Assembly: GCA_030425485.1 (NCBI GenBank)
Contig: JAUIAM010000016.1
Location: 17,326 to 81,325 of the forward strand
Direction: 5' to 3'
DNA length: 64,000 nt
Source of the DNA: Verrucomicrobiia bacterium
Lineage (GTDB): Bacteria > Verrucomicrobiota > Verrucomicrobiia > Opitutales > Cerasicoccaceae
Positions 47,056 through 56,145 of the stretch are shown here, in pieces (within the stretch, counting starts at the first letter, position 1; every line of letters starts with the position of its first letter). The notes under the pieces were generated by a model. The model had not been told where the DNA came from. It searched no databases and saw only the letters and a program-made list of their open reading frames with translations. The translations under genes were made by a program, and so were the position numbers.

Positions 47056-48097
47056 CCTGCCCAGCGTAACAATTGACGCAGGCGTGCTCGCTGTTCCTCA
47101 TGTTGATTGCGCCAAGGATGATGCTTTCCAGTACGTGGATACGCTACTGGACTGGAGCAAGTTGCTTGATGAGCCCTGGGTAGCCATTTACATGAGCGAG
47201 CGGGCTTCAGAGTCCCTGTTTGCCGATGGACTGTATCCACTGAGGGATCAACTCAGAGAACTGTTCAATGCCCACGGCATAGTAGAATACGACGTCAATA
47301 CGGTTGCGAGAATTGCCAACCAGCTTCTGGCGATCACTCCATCCTTTGAAACCTACTATCGGGTCAAAGATGTCTTGTCAGAACATCTGGAAACAGATCC
47401 GGATGTTATTCGGCTGACAACTCATGACGGCCTCCAGTCCGATCTTGCCCGATGCATCACGTTGATCGCCGTCCTACGCAAGCACTGCTCCCAACCTCTT
47501 GGTGGCCATTCGCTCATACTAAGAGAAGCGCCCAAACAGGTAATCCAGGTAAGAGCCCATATTCACGAGCTCGAACATTCCAGAGACGATATCCCTGTCT
47601 TGCCGTGCCCTCCCGAGTTATTTGAAGGCGATGTATTGGTCTGTGACGATTTTCGAGGGCTGATCGATTGTCTCGATGAATCCGCCATTCTGGTTGGCGC
47701 GTCTGACGACCTTGGAATCGATCTAGCCGTCCGAATCGCTCTATTCAAAAATGCGATTGCGCAAGGTGATTCCCCTGACTGGAGCGGCGTGGTTGTTCCA
47801 GCGATTGGGTCCAGATTCCGGGAGTTGTGCCAGCAGGTTTGTGCCGACCAAGGGGACTCCGTGCCACCCAAGATTCTCCGATCAATCGTTGAGACTATCA
47901 AAGGACACAATCTTCCTGCCGTACACGCTCTTCGGACAGGGCCAGGCGGAAATGACCCGCAAAGAATGCGTGGCTCTGACAAGGCGCAGCGTCGAGATAT
48001 AGATAGGGAATTCCATCTTCATTACTGGGAGTGCGCCGATGGGACAGTCGAGTTGGCGTCCGTGGTTTATCACAACGATTTTTCAATTCCGGAATGA
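47048..48097 (+). CDS. Unknown protein paired with the ATPase inside BREX operon
   Basis: The 349-residue product has no domain I can name. It starts VTIDAGVLAVPHVDC, loosely like the first Asp strand of PIN-like nucleases (Asp10). Another acidic patch is SDDLGIDLAVRIALFKNA (near residues 218-235). The end has a distinctive REFHLHYWECADG block and a HNDFSI tail. No transmembrane helix or signal peptide is seen. The gene overlaps the ATPase by 8 bases and brxHII starts at its stop, so it is locked into the operon. Effector, nuclease or sensor partner of the ATPase is inference. Confidence 0.6.
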   Translation: MHSLPSVTIDAGVLAVPHVDCAKDDAFQYVDTLLDWSKLLDEPWVAIYMSERASESLFADGLYPLRDQLRELFNAHGIVEYDVNTVARIANQLLAITPSFETYYRVKDVLSEHLETDPDVIRLTTHDGLQSDLARCITLIAVLRKHCSQPLGGHSLILREAPKQVIQVRAHIHELEHSRDDIPVLPCPPELFEGDVLVCDDFRGLIDCLDESAILVGASDDLGIDLAVRIALFKNAIAQGDSPDWSGVVVPAIGSRFRELCQQVCADQGDSVPPKILRSIVETIKGHNLPAVHALRTGPGGNDPQRMRGSDKAQRRDIDREFHLHYWECADGTVELASVVYHNDFSIPE

Positions 48098-51012
48098 TGC
48101 CGATGCAGGATGTTTGGCAATACAGCACCGTTCATAACAGCGCCTGCAAGGTCATCGAAGAACAGACCTTGTGGGGGCAGACGGTGTGCCGTGTCTGGTT
48201 ACCGAACCAGGACGCGGTGGTGCGCGTGCCCCGCTCCGCCTTGCGGCCGCTGAGAGCCGACCTGCAGCCGGAGATCGAGGCCGGGCGCATAGCCTATGTG
48301 GCAGCCGCAGCCAAGGTTGCCGAGGTACTCGAAGGTTCCACCAGCGCTACCGACGGCCATGTATTGCTGGCTCCCATGGAATCCAACGTCATCCCGCTGC
48401 CGCACCAGATCCACGCTTTGTCCCGGGCCATCTCCGGTGACCGCGTGCGCTACCTATTGGCCGACGAGGTGGGTCTCGGTAAGACCATCGAGGCCGGTCT
48501 GGTCATGCGCGAGCTCAAGCTGCGCGGGCTGGTTCGGCGAATCCTGATCGTCTCTCCCAAAGGCATCGCAACCCAGTGGGTGGCGGAAATGCAGACCCAT
48601 TTCAACGAGCAGTTCCAGCTCGTGTTGGGCGACGACATCGGCACATTGCAGCGGTTGGCCCCCCAATTTGGAAAGAGCGCTGACCGCCGGAACTCAGCCT
48701 GGTCGATGTTCGATCAGGTCATCGTCTCCCTGGATTCGGTCAAGCCCATGGACAAGCGGCGCGGTTGGACCGCCGAGCGCGTTGCCGAATACAACCGCAG
48801 CCGGTTCGAGGATCTGATTACCGCCGGTTGGGACCTGGTTGTGGTGGACGAAGCGCACCGCCTGGGTGGCAGCACCGATCAGGTCGCCCGCTACAAACTC
48901 GGCAAGGGGTTGGCGGAGGCCGCGCCCTATGTGCTGCTCCTTTCGGCGACTCCCCACCAGGGGAAGACCGATGCCTTTCATCGCCTGATGAACCTGCTGG
49001 ATGATGACGCCTTTCCGGATATGGACAGTGTTTCCCGTGAGCGGGTGGCACCGTATGTCATTCGTACCGAGAAGCGCAAGGCCATCGATGCCGACGGCAA
49101 GCCGCTCTTCAAACCCCGGCGCACGCAGATGGCCCCGGTGGCCTGGGAGAGCCGTCATCACCTGCAGCAACTCCTCTACGAGGCAGTGACCGACTATGTG
49201 CGCGAGGGCTACAACCAGGCCCTGCGCGAGAAGAAGCGCCACATCGGCTTTCTGATGATCCTGATGCAGCGCCTGGTGGTCTCCAGCACCCGGGCGATTC
49301 GCACCACGCTGGAACGGCGTCTCGCGGCGCTCAAGGAAGGCGAACAGCAAGCCAGCCTGCGCCTGGCGGAGCTGGAAAACGGTACGGAGGGATCGGAAAG
49401 CCTAGACGATGAAATGGCCGAGCTCTACGACATGGACGGCCAGGAGTTGCTCGATGAGCTGCTGAAGTCTCATGTGTCGGCTCTGCAGAGCGAAGGTAGC
49501 CATGTAGAGACCCTGCTCGATGCGGCGGTTCGCTGCGAACAGGCTGGATCGGACGCCAAGGCCGAGGCGTTGATCGAGTGGGTCTACGAGCTGCAAGCCG
49601 AGGAAAACGAGCCGGACCTGAAGGTGTTGATCTTCACCGAGTTCGTGCCTACCCAGCAGATGCTGAAGGAGTTTCTGGAAGCCCGGGGCATATCGGTCGT
49701 CACCCTGAACGGCTCCATGGATATGGAGGAACGCAAGCAGGCCCAGGACGCCTTCCGCAAATCGCACCGCGTGCTGGTTTCCACCGACGCGGGCGGTGAG
49801 GGTCTGAACCTGCAGTTCGCCCATGTCATCATCAACTACGACATCCCCTGGAACCCGATGCGGCTGGAACAGCGAATCGGTCGTGTGGACCGTATCGGGC
49901 AGCCCAAGAAGGTGCGGGCAATCAATTTCGTGTTTGAGGATTCGGTCGAGTTCCGGGTCCGCGAAGTGCTGGAGCAGAAGCTCTCGGTGATCTTCGACGA
50001 GTTCGGTATCGACAAGACCGGCGACGTACTCGACTCCGCCCAAGCCGGTGAGCTGTTCGAGGATGTGTTCGCCTCGGCCATCCTTAATCCTGACGGTATC
50101 GAAACCTCCGTCGATCACACGGTGGCTCGACTTCGCGAAGAAATTCAGCAGGTGCGCGAGGCCTCAGCTATCTATGGCATCTCCGAGGAGCCGGATGTGC
50201 AGGCGGCTGAGCGGCTGCGTTCCCATCCGCTGCCCCATTGGGTGGAACGGATGACGCTCGGCTACCTCAACTCGCACGGCGGTGCGGTCAGCCGTAAACG
50301 TTCCTGGTGGGATCTGAATTGGCCGGACGGCCAGGAACATCGCAAGGCCGTGTTTAGCGCCCGGGAAGCGGACCGTCTGACCGACGCGATCCTGCTCAAT
50401 CTTGAAAACAGCCGTGTCCGTGGGCTGGCCTTGAACCTGCCACAGATCGCGGCTGGCCAGCCCTTGCCATGTGTTAGCGTAAGCGGGCTGCCAGCCAGCA
50501 TCTCTGGACTCTGGGGGCTCTTTGAGATCCGCCTTCAGGCCGGGATGCACCAGAAGACACAACTCCTGCGCATCCCCATGGTGCGGCGGGGATATGTCAG
50601 TGTGTTCCTGAGCGAGGAAGGCAAACTGTTTCTGCCCACGGCCCGGCATCTTTGGGATGCGCTGCAGACAGCGGAAACCCAGGTGCAGGCCACCCTCGGC
50701 CAGGACGAATCCATCATCGCCCATGAGCGGTTTCAGGAAGCGGCAGAGCAAGCTGGACATGAACTGTTCGACGCATTACAGCAGGCGCATCTCGCCTCTG
50801 TGGCTCGCGAGGAGGAACGCGGAATCGTCTCCTTTGCCTCGCGCCGCAAGGCCATTGAGCGGGTTGGATTGCCGGAGGTGCGGCAATTCAGGCTCTCCCG
50901 TTGCGCTACGGACGAATCCGAGTGGCGGCATGAACTGCAATCGGCGCGGCAGATCGTGCCGGAAATCCGGCCGCTGCTGATGCTGCGGATCATCAAGGGA
51001 GGCGCTCAATGA
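48094..51012 (+). CDS. brxHII: BREX type 3 SNF2-like helicase BrxHII
   Basis: BrxHII is the helicase specific to type 3 BREX. The product (972 residues from 48094) is an SF2/SNF2 enzyme with Walker A in ADEVGLGKTIEAGL, the DEAH box VVVDEAHRLGG, motif III LLSATPHQGKTDAF and the C-terminal helicase blocks VSTDAGGEGLNLQ and RIGRVDRIGQ. ATG 48094 overlaps the upstream stop (ATGA); 48103 is another in-frame start. It is ATGA-coupled to pglZ. Confidence 0.92.
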   Translation: MMPMQDVWQYSTVHNSACKVIEEQTLWGQTVCRVWLPNQDAVVRVPRSALRPLRADLQPEIEAGRIAYVAAAAKVAEVLEGSTSATDGHVLLAPMESNVIPLPHQIHALSRAISGDRVRYLLADEVGLGKTIEAGLVMRELKLRGLVRRILIVSPKGIATQWVAEMQTHFNEQFQLVLGDDIGTLQRLAPQFGKSADRRNSAWSMFDQVIVSLDSVKPMDKRRGWTAERVAEYNRSRFEDLITAGWDLVVVDEAHRLGGSTDQVARYKLGKGLAEAAPYVLLLSATPHQGKTDAFHRLMNLLDDDAFPDMDSVSRERVAPYVIRTEKRKAIDADGKPLFKPRRTQMAPVAWESRHHLQQLLYEAVTDYVREGYNQALREKKRHIGFLMILMQRLVVSSTRAIRTTLERRLAALKEGEQQASLRLAELENGTEGSESLDDEMAELYDMDGQELLDELLKSHVSALQSEGSHVETLLDAAVRCEQAGSDAKAEALIEWVYELQAEENEPDLKVLIFTEFVPTQQMLKEFLEARGISVVTLNGSMDMEERKQAQDAFRKSHRVLVSTDAGGEGLNLQFAHVIINYDIPWNPMRLEQRIGRVDRIGQPKKVRAINFVFEDSVEFRVREVLEQKLSVIFDEFGIDKTGDVLDSAQAGELFEDVFASAILNPDGIETSVDHTVARLREEIQQVREASAIYGISEEPDVQAAERLRSHPLPHWVERMTLGYLNSHGGAVSRKRSWWDLNWPDGQEHRKAVFSAREADRLTDAILLNLENSRVRGLALNLPQIAAGQPLPCVSVSGLPASISGLWGLFEIRLQAGMHQKTQLLRIPMVRRGYVSVFLSEEGKLFLPTARHLWDALQTAETQVQATLGQDESIIAHERFQEAAEQAGHELFDALQQAHLASVAREEERGIVSFASRRKAIERVGLPEVRQFRLSRCATDESEWRHELQSARQIVPEIRPLLMLRIIKGGAQ

Positions 51013-53003
51013 GTAGTTGGCGAGACGCCATCCTGAACGACTTTGTACCCAACGTCAGCAAGCTGACCCTGGTTGCCGATCCGGATTGCCTGCTGACAGA
51101 AGAGAAGCTGGCATTGGAGCTTCGCGGGCGCGGTTTCGACCTGATCGAGTTCAGTGACCCGGTCGAATTCAGATACGCCTATGAATCCAAGTACCGCTCG
51201 ATCTGGGACCGGGGTGAGCACACAGATCTGGTGGTGGTCCTCCGCTTGCAGGATGCGGAGCTGGAGTCCCTGCCATACGATCTGCTCCAGGCGGGCCGGA
51301 AGCTGTCGTTCAACCTGGGGGATCTCTTTCCCAATCTGAGCTACCCGGTCATCGAGAAACTCGACCGGAGCCTGCTGGACGCGCTATTCGATGCCCAGCG
51401 CAAGTCGCCGCCGGATCGCATGGGCGACAACGCCACCAAGGATTTCATTCTTCGCCATGTGTTCGGCATTGCGGCGGAGCTGATCGCCAACGAGGTGGAG
51501 CTGCTTCGCGCCTTGCTCCGTCTGCACTACGGCAAGCTCCAAATCCCGCTGATGCTGGCCGAGCGGCTCATCCAGGTTCTGAAAGGCCATGATGGGTTCA
51601 AAGCCTGGCCGCTTTCCGAGATCGTTCTGGACGATGAGGCCTTCTTCGCCTTTTTGCAGGAACGCTGGCCGCTCTTTCTTTCCCGGCTGGGTAGCGCCAA
51701 TCAGGTGCGGGAAGATTCTCCGGAATACGGCCTCAAGTATCCCGGCCCTGACCGCCTGTCGTTCGACCATCAGGACATCAAGGTCTACATCGACAACCTG
51801 TTCCTGGAGGGGAAACTAACACCGGTCGAGGCCACAGATATTGAAATGGATGCCGGGTCCTGGGTCCGTAGCGGTATCATCACCTCCGGCACGGACAATG
51901 AAACGCTTCGGATTTCCCGCCTGTTTGACCTTGTCGAAAAGGAACTGCCCACTGCGGAAGCGCGTTACTCGGACTGGCCCGCCTTTGCATTGAAATGGGC
52001 CGAACTTTCTTCGCTGGTTCACTGCGGCAACAGCACCGAGTATCAGACCCGGCTCAGGGAAATCGGTGATGCACTGAACTCGACCTTCGCCGGTTGGCTG
52101 ACGGACCACTACTCCAGTCTGATCAACTTGCCGCCGACCAATCCGGCCATGTTGCACCATGTACCACGCCGCTTGGCTCGGGATATCGAGGACTCTGGAA
52201 GCAGCCGTGCCGCGCTGATCGTGGTTGACGGCCTGGCCTTGGACCAATGGGTGACCATTCGCCAGCTTCTGCAAAAGCAAGATGCCAATCTTGTCATGCG
52301 CGAATCCGCGATCTTCGCCTGGATTCCGACGCTGACCTCGGTATCGCGGCAGTCGATCTTCTCGGGCAAGCCGCCGCTCTATTTCCCGTCATCCATCAAC
52401 TCGACCAACAGCGAAGAGAAACTCTGGAAGCAGTTCTGGGAAGGCTATGGTCTGTCCCGACTCGATGTCGCTTACCAGCGCGGCCTTGGCGACGGTGATG
52501 CTGCGGGCATCCTCGACTCCGCAATCCACCCCGGGAAGACCAAGGTGGTGGGACTGGTCGTGGATAAAGTGGACAAAATCATGCACGGCATGCAACTCGG
52601 TTCGGCTGGGATGCACAACCAGATCAAGCAGTGGTGCCATGCAGGATTTCTTTCCGCGATGGTCGGCCAACTGCTGGATTACGGCTATGAGGTCTGGCTG
52701 ACGGCCGATCACGGAAACATCCAATGCGACGGTAAAGGCCGCCCATCTGAAGGTGTGATTGCCGAGACTCGCGGCGAGCGGGTTCGTGTCTATCCCACGC
52801 CCGAACTCCGCGCTCAGGTGGCTGGGGCCTTCCCGTTTGCCCACGAGTGGCAGCCGGTCGGGTTGCCCGCAGAATATTTCCCCCTGGTGGCCGGTGGCCG
52901 CGACGCATTCGTGAACCCGGGAGATGCCATCGTAGGTCACGGCGGTGTAGCCATCGAAGAAGTCATCGTGCCCCTTGTGAAGTTTGAAAGGAGAACACGG
53001 TGA
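51009..53003 (+). CDS. pglZ: BREX type 3 PglZ alkaline-phosphatase-fold protein
   Basis: PglZ has an alkaline phosphatase fold and is one of the two proteins shared by most BREX types. The 664-residue product has metal-site motifs ALIVVDGLALDQW and VWLTADHGNIQCDGKG, with PTLTSVSRQSIFSGKPP around the would-be nucleophile. The C-terminus (GHGGVAIEEVIVPLV) is typical of BREX PglZ. It overlaps brxHII by four bases and its stop is shared with the brxA start. Confidence 0.92.
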   Translation: MSSWRDAILNDFVPNVSKLTLVADPDCLLTEEKLALELRGRGFDLIEFSDPVEFRYAYESKYRSIWDRGEHTDLVVVLRLQDAELESLPYDLLQAGRKLSFNLGDLFPNLSYPVIEKLDRSLLDALFDAQRKSPPDRMGDNATKDFILRHVFGIAAELIANEVELLRALLRLHYGKLQIPLMLAERLIQVLKGHDGFKAWPLSEIVLDDEAFFAFLQERWPLFLSRLGSANQVREDSPEYGLKYPGPDRLSFDHQDIKVYIDNLFLEGKLTPVEATDIEMDAGSWVRSGIITSGTDNETLRISRLFDLVEKELPTAEARYSDWPAFALKWAELSSLVHCGNSTEYQTRLREIGDALNSTFAGWLTDHYSSLINLPPTNPAMLHHVPRRLARDIEDSGSSRAALIVVDGLALDQWVTIRQLLQKQDANLVMRESAIFAWIPTLTSVSRQSIFSGKPPLYFPSSINSTNSEEKLWKQFWEGYGLSRLDVAYQRGLGDGDAAGILDSAIHPGKTKVVGLVVDKVDKIMHGMQLGSAGMHNQIKQWCHAGFLSAMVGQLLDYGYEVWLTADHGNIQCDGKGRPSEGVIAETRGERVRVYPTPELRAQVAGAFPFAHEWQPVGLPAEYFPLVAGGRDAFVNPGDAIVGHGGVAIEEVIVPLVKFERRTR

Positions 53004-53761
53004 TGGGTAAGCGACATGAAGCCATCGGCATCAAGCAGGCGATCCGCTTCGAGTGGATGCAGAAGGCAGCCAATCTGCTGCTGGCAGGACTCGACGCCAA
53101 AACCATCCGTCAGGAGCTGCATGAGTTCCTCGTGGGCAGAAAAGGCAATGGCTCAGAGGGCGAGCGAAGCGATCAGACCCGGACCTTCGTGGTCAACAAC
53201 CTGATGAAGATCTGGGTCACTCCTGACCCCGAGTTGATCCCGTTCCGGGATGCCTCGCTGGCGTTTCTGCGGGAAAACCCGTCCATGGCCCTGGCGGTTC
53301 ACTGGGGGATGATCTCGGCGGTCTATCCGTTCTGGTTCAATGTTGCCCGGCAGACCGGCCGTCTGCTGGCCTTGCAGGATCAGGTGACCCAGACGCAGGT
53401 CGTCAACCGCCTGAAGGAGCAGTACGGCGACCGGCAAACCGTCAGCCGCTATGCGAGATTTGTCATCCGCTCTTTTGTCGCCTGGGGAGCCCTGAGGGAT
53501 TCCGAGGCCAACGGCTGCTATGAGAAAGCCACGCCGATGAGCATTACCGAGTCAAACCTGGCCATTCTGATGCTCGAGTCTGCGCTCCGAGCGATACCTG
53601 AAGGCAAAGGAGCGTTAAGACTAATCCTTAACAACCCCTCTTTTTTCCCATTTCAGATGTTATCGATGACAGGTGATTTTATATCTCTTCATAATGAACG
53701 AATTGAGGTGATACGCTATAGTCTAGATGATGATCTATTGAAGGTTGTCGACGGTAAATAG
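53003..53761 (+). CDS. brxA: BREX protein BrxA (DUF1819)
   Basis: BrxA is a small DNA-binding, DUF1819-type protein needed for BREX. The product (252 residues) has the expected beginning (IGIKQAIRFEWMQKAANLLLAGLDAKTIRQELHEFLVGR) split here only by position, then PDPELIPFRDASLAFLRENP and MALAVHWGMISAVYPF. ATG 53003 overlaps the pglZ stop (TGATG) with AAAGGAG at 52987-52993; GTG 53000 is a second possibility. The last part looks more AT-rich than the rest. It ends the BREX operon. Confidence 0.88.
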   Translation: MGKRHEAIGIKQAIRFEWMQKAANLLLAGLDAKTIRQELHEFLVGRKGNGSEGERSDQTRTFVVNNLMKIWVTPDPELIPFRDASLAFLRENPSMALAVHWGMISAVYPFWFNVARQTGRLLALQDQVTQTQVVNRLKEQYGDRQTVSRYARFVIRSFVAWGALRDSEANGCYEKATPMSITESNLAILMLESALRAIPEGKGALRLILNNPSFFPFQMLSMTGDFISLHNERIEVIRYSLDDDLLKVVDGK

Positions 53762-53806
53762 ATTGTGTATTGATGGGATGGATTTTACTGCTAGAGAGTA
53801 CTTTGC

Positions 53807-54472
53807 CTATATAAGGCTTACACATGAATAATCCCGATAGGTTAGTTTGATCGTATCGTGACAAAGCTCCATTGACATGCTTTCCAGAAAGTCTGGCAAA
53901 TCGCCCATTCCCACTGGAAGACCTAGTAGCCATCTGGCGGTTGGAAATACAATTGAATCATGGGAGATAAAGATGTGAATCCCTGGCTGGAGACCAACTG
54001 TAGCGACCATATGTTGAAGGAGTGCCACAGCGGCTGCATCAGGTGCATTCATGCCCGGAAGCGGTACTCGTGACTCGACTAGATGTCTCATCACTGATGT
54101 GAACCCCAAGGTTTGCCACTGGTGGCCTGCTCGCTTTGGGGCAGAGACATAGGCACCTGGAGCGCCTAATTGATGATCTGCATGAATGCCGAGTTGTCGT
54201 CTTGCTCCATGCTGAATCGCTTCTGCGGTTTGTATGCAGCGGAGTACCGGACTTGAATGCAGGGATGCGATGTGGCGGCGCAAAGCATGCCCAAGCGCTG
54301 AGGCCGTTAGCCGTCCGTTATCTGTAATTGGAACACATTCTTCGGCAAGGTTTTCATGTGCGTCAACGCGCTCGGCATGTCGGATTAGCAGGATGACTGG
54401 TACCTCAACGCAAGAATGGATGAGGCGGGGAAGAGATGCCTTAAGTGTGTGTGGGATGAGAGACAAGTTCAT
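53807..54472 (-). CDS. Histidine phosphatase (phosphoglycerate mutase-like)
   Basis: The 221-residue product has the RHG-type motif as RHA (residues 31-33 in LLIRHAERVD), the second phosphate-binding Arg in SSPVLRCIQTAEAI and the late His in IFISHDSIVFPTARW. Such enzymes remove phosphate from small molecules or proteins through a phosphohistidine. It is the last gene of a minus-strand operon; its start overlaps the methyltransferase stop (ATGA). Substrate unknown; it probably acts on a product of the two upstream enzymes. Confidence 0.85.
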   Translation of the reverse strand: MNLSLIPHTLKASLPRLIHSCVEVPVILLIRHAERVDAHENLAEECVPITDNGRLTASALGHALRRHIASLHSSPVLRCIQTAEAIQHGARRQLGIHADHQLGAPGAYVSAPKRAGHQWQTLGFTSVMRHLVESRVPLPGMNAPDAAAVALLQHMVATVGLQPGIHIFISHDSIVFPTARWLLGLPVGMGDLPDFLESMSMELCHDTIKLTYRDYSCVSLI

Positions 54473-56145
54473 CGGGGAGCTGCTATCAGTAATGAGGGTA
54501 AAGCAGGCAGGGGTTGGTACTCTCGGAGTTCAAATCCGGCTTGAGTTAGCAGATGGTGATAGTCCTTTTGCGTACGTTCACGACCTCCGGTTGCCATCAG
54601 TAAGTGAAGGTCACACAGATGTCCGTGACTATTGTTTTCCGATAGAAGCATCTCGATAATGATAAGTTTCCCGTCTTTTCGAAGGGCATTGCGTGCGTGC
54701 CGGAGTATTTGCTGGGCCTTGTCATCATCCCAATCATGTAAAACTCGTGCGAGCAGAATGACATCGGCTTCGACGGGCCAGGGCTGGAAAATATCACCGG
54801 ATTTATAAGTGAGTGACCGATGCTGTGAGCAGGCGTTTTGAGCAAGGCGAATGACTTCTGGGCGATCCAGTAGAATTAACGATAGTTGGGGATATTGCTC
54901 CAACAGCAGATTGCAAAGAACACCCATCCCACCTCCGACGTCAACGACAGTCTCATCGCCTTGGAGGGGTAAATGCTTGGGAAGGTCCGTATAGTCGTGG
55001 CGGGCATAGCTTTGGAGCATGCGATGGTGTTTTTCGGTCCGCCGGCGATCAGTGGAAACCACATCGAAGATGTCTGGGGTGATCCAGTTCGTATTGTCCC
55101 GCAAGGATTCGGGGAGCGCTTTCCACATCTGAGTGAAAGGGCCAGCATACTCTTGGGAGGCATCGCAAAGTGTTAACGGGTGATCGGTACGCAGGTAGGC
55201 TCCCCGTGAGGTTGCCTCCCAGATTCCGTGCTGTTGTTTTGTCAACGAAAGTTCGCTTAGCGCTTCCAGTAGACGTTCAGCGCGGTTAGCGTTCAATCCG
55301 CAATGAGCTGCCAGTTCGGAGCCGGTGCCTGGTAGGGCATCGAATAGACCAAGCTCGGCGGCTGCGGCAATGGTCTGTGTTCGCCAGAACCCAACCATAT
55401 CGGCAGAGAGTTCCGCGAATTCCGAACGCATGGCAGGCCGAATCTCTATCAAAGGGTTACCTTTCTCATCAATAACTTCCAGTCCTCCGTCAAAGCGTTC
55501 GACTCTGGATTGACCGTTATAGAAAGGCTCCACATTGGCAAAGCGCCGTTGGTACAGCGGAGTTCCCTGTGTGTTGACATGCATCCATCCCTCCTCATCG
55601 CGTGCGCGGGCATAGCCTTTATGGAAAACATCAAGGTCCAGATACCAGTTTTGATGGAGTGTCCGGCCTTGCGAATTAATGTGTGTTGAGCGTCCATGGT
55701 TTGCCTGCACAACCGCAATGCCGTCGCGGAAATCCCCGGCATAATGCCACCGGGCGTCATATGCGGGCTGACCGGATGTGGTCAGGTGAAAATAATCGCC
55801 ATCTTGAGTGCGGACGGTGCAGCGAGCACCCTGAAAATTGCCGCACCAGGCATAGCGCGGTGAATACAGAGGCGTACCGTCTGGATGAATGTGCAACCAC
55901 CCGTATGGACTTTCAACGGCAGCGAACCCTTCATAAAAGCCGAAGGTACGACGAAAGCGAAAGGAGTAGGCGGGAGCGCCATCGGCGTGTATATGCCAAG
56001 CTTCTCCAGCCGTGCGGACCGGGGCTAAGCCCGGTGAGTGAAACTTGAGCACCTCGTCAAAGCGCAACGCGTAGGCGGGAGTGCCGTGTTCGTTCAGATG
56101 GTGCGTGTTATCTGGAGAAGGACGGAGAGATTGCCAACGTTTCAT
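54469..56145 (-). CDS. WG-repeat protein fused to SAM-dependent O-methyltransferase
   Basis: The 558-residue product has two parts. Residues 1-240 are six to seven repeats of the WG type (such as FHKGYARARDEEGWMHVNTQ, with a Gly-Trp and a final Tyr-x-x-R-[FY]). Residues about 245-558 are a class I methyltransferase of the O-methyltransferase family, with a dimerisation/winged-helix start, SAM motif VVDVGGGMGVL (400-410) and ARVLHDWDDDKA, which is typical of plant/hydroxyindole-type O-methyltransferases. The WG part probably binds a partner or polymer. Overlaps of four bases on both sides tie it to the radical SAM and phosphatase genes. Confidence 0.85.
   Translation of the reverse strand: MKRWQSLRPSPDNTHHLNEHGTPAYALRFDEVLKFHSPGLAPVRTAGEAWHIHADGAPAYSFRFRRTFGFYEGFAAVESPYGWLHIHPDGTPLYSPRYAWCGNFQGARCTVRTQDGDYFHLTTSGQPAYDARWHYAGDFRDGIAVVQANHGRSTHINSQGRTLHQNWYLDLDVFHKGYARARDEEGWMHVNTQGTPLYQRRFANVEPFYNGQSRVERFDGGLEVIDEKGNPLIEIRPAMRSEFAELSADMVGFWRTQTIAAAAELGLFDALPGTGSELAAHCGLNANRAERLLEALSELSLTKQQHGIWEATSRGAYLRTDHPLTLCDASQEYAGPFTQMWKALPESLRDNTNWITPDIFDVVSTDRRRTEKHHRMLQSYARHDYTDLPKHLPLQGDETVVDVGGGMGVLCNLLLEQYPQLSLILLDRPEVIRLAQNACSQHRSLTYKSGDIFQPWPVEADVILLARVLHDWDDDKAQQILRHARNALRKDGKLIIIEMLLSENNSHGHLCDLHLLMATGGRERTQKDYHHLLTQAGFELREYQPLPALPSLLIAAPR

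Noticed and set aside
47048..48097. Firm PIN-domain nuclease call for the ATPase partner
   Set aside because: Only an N-terminal Asp strand and scattered acidic residues are seen; the spacing does not clearly match the PIN active site.
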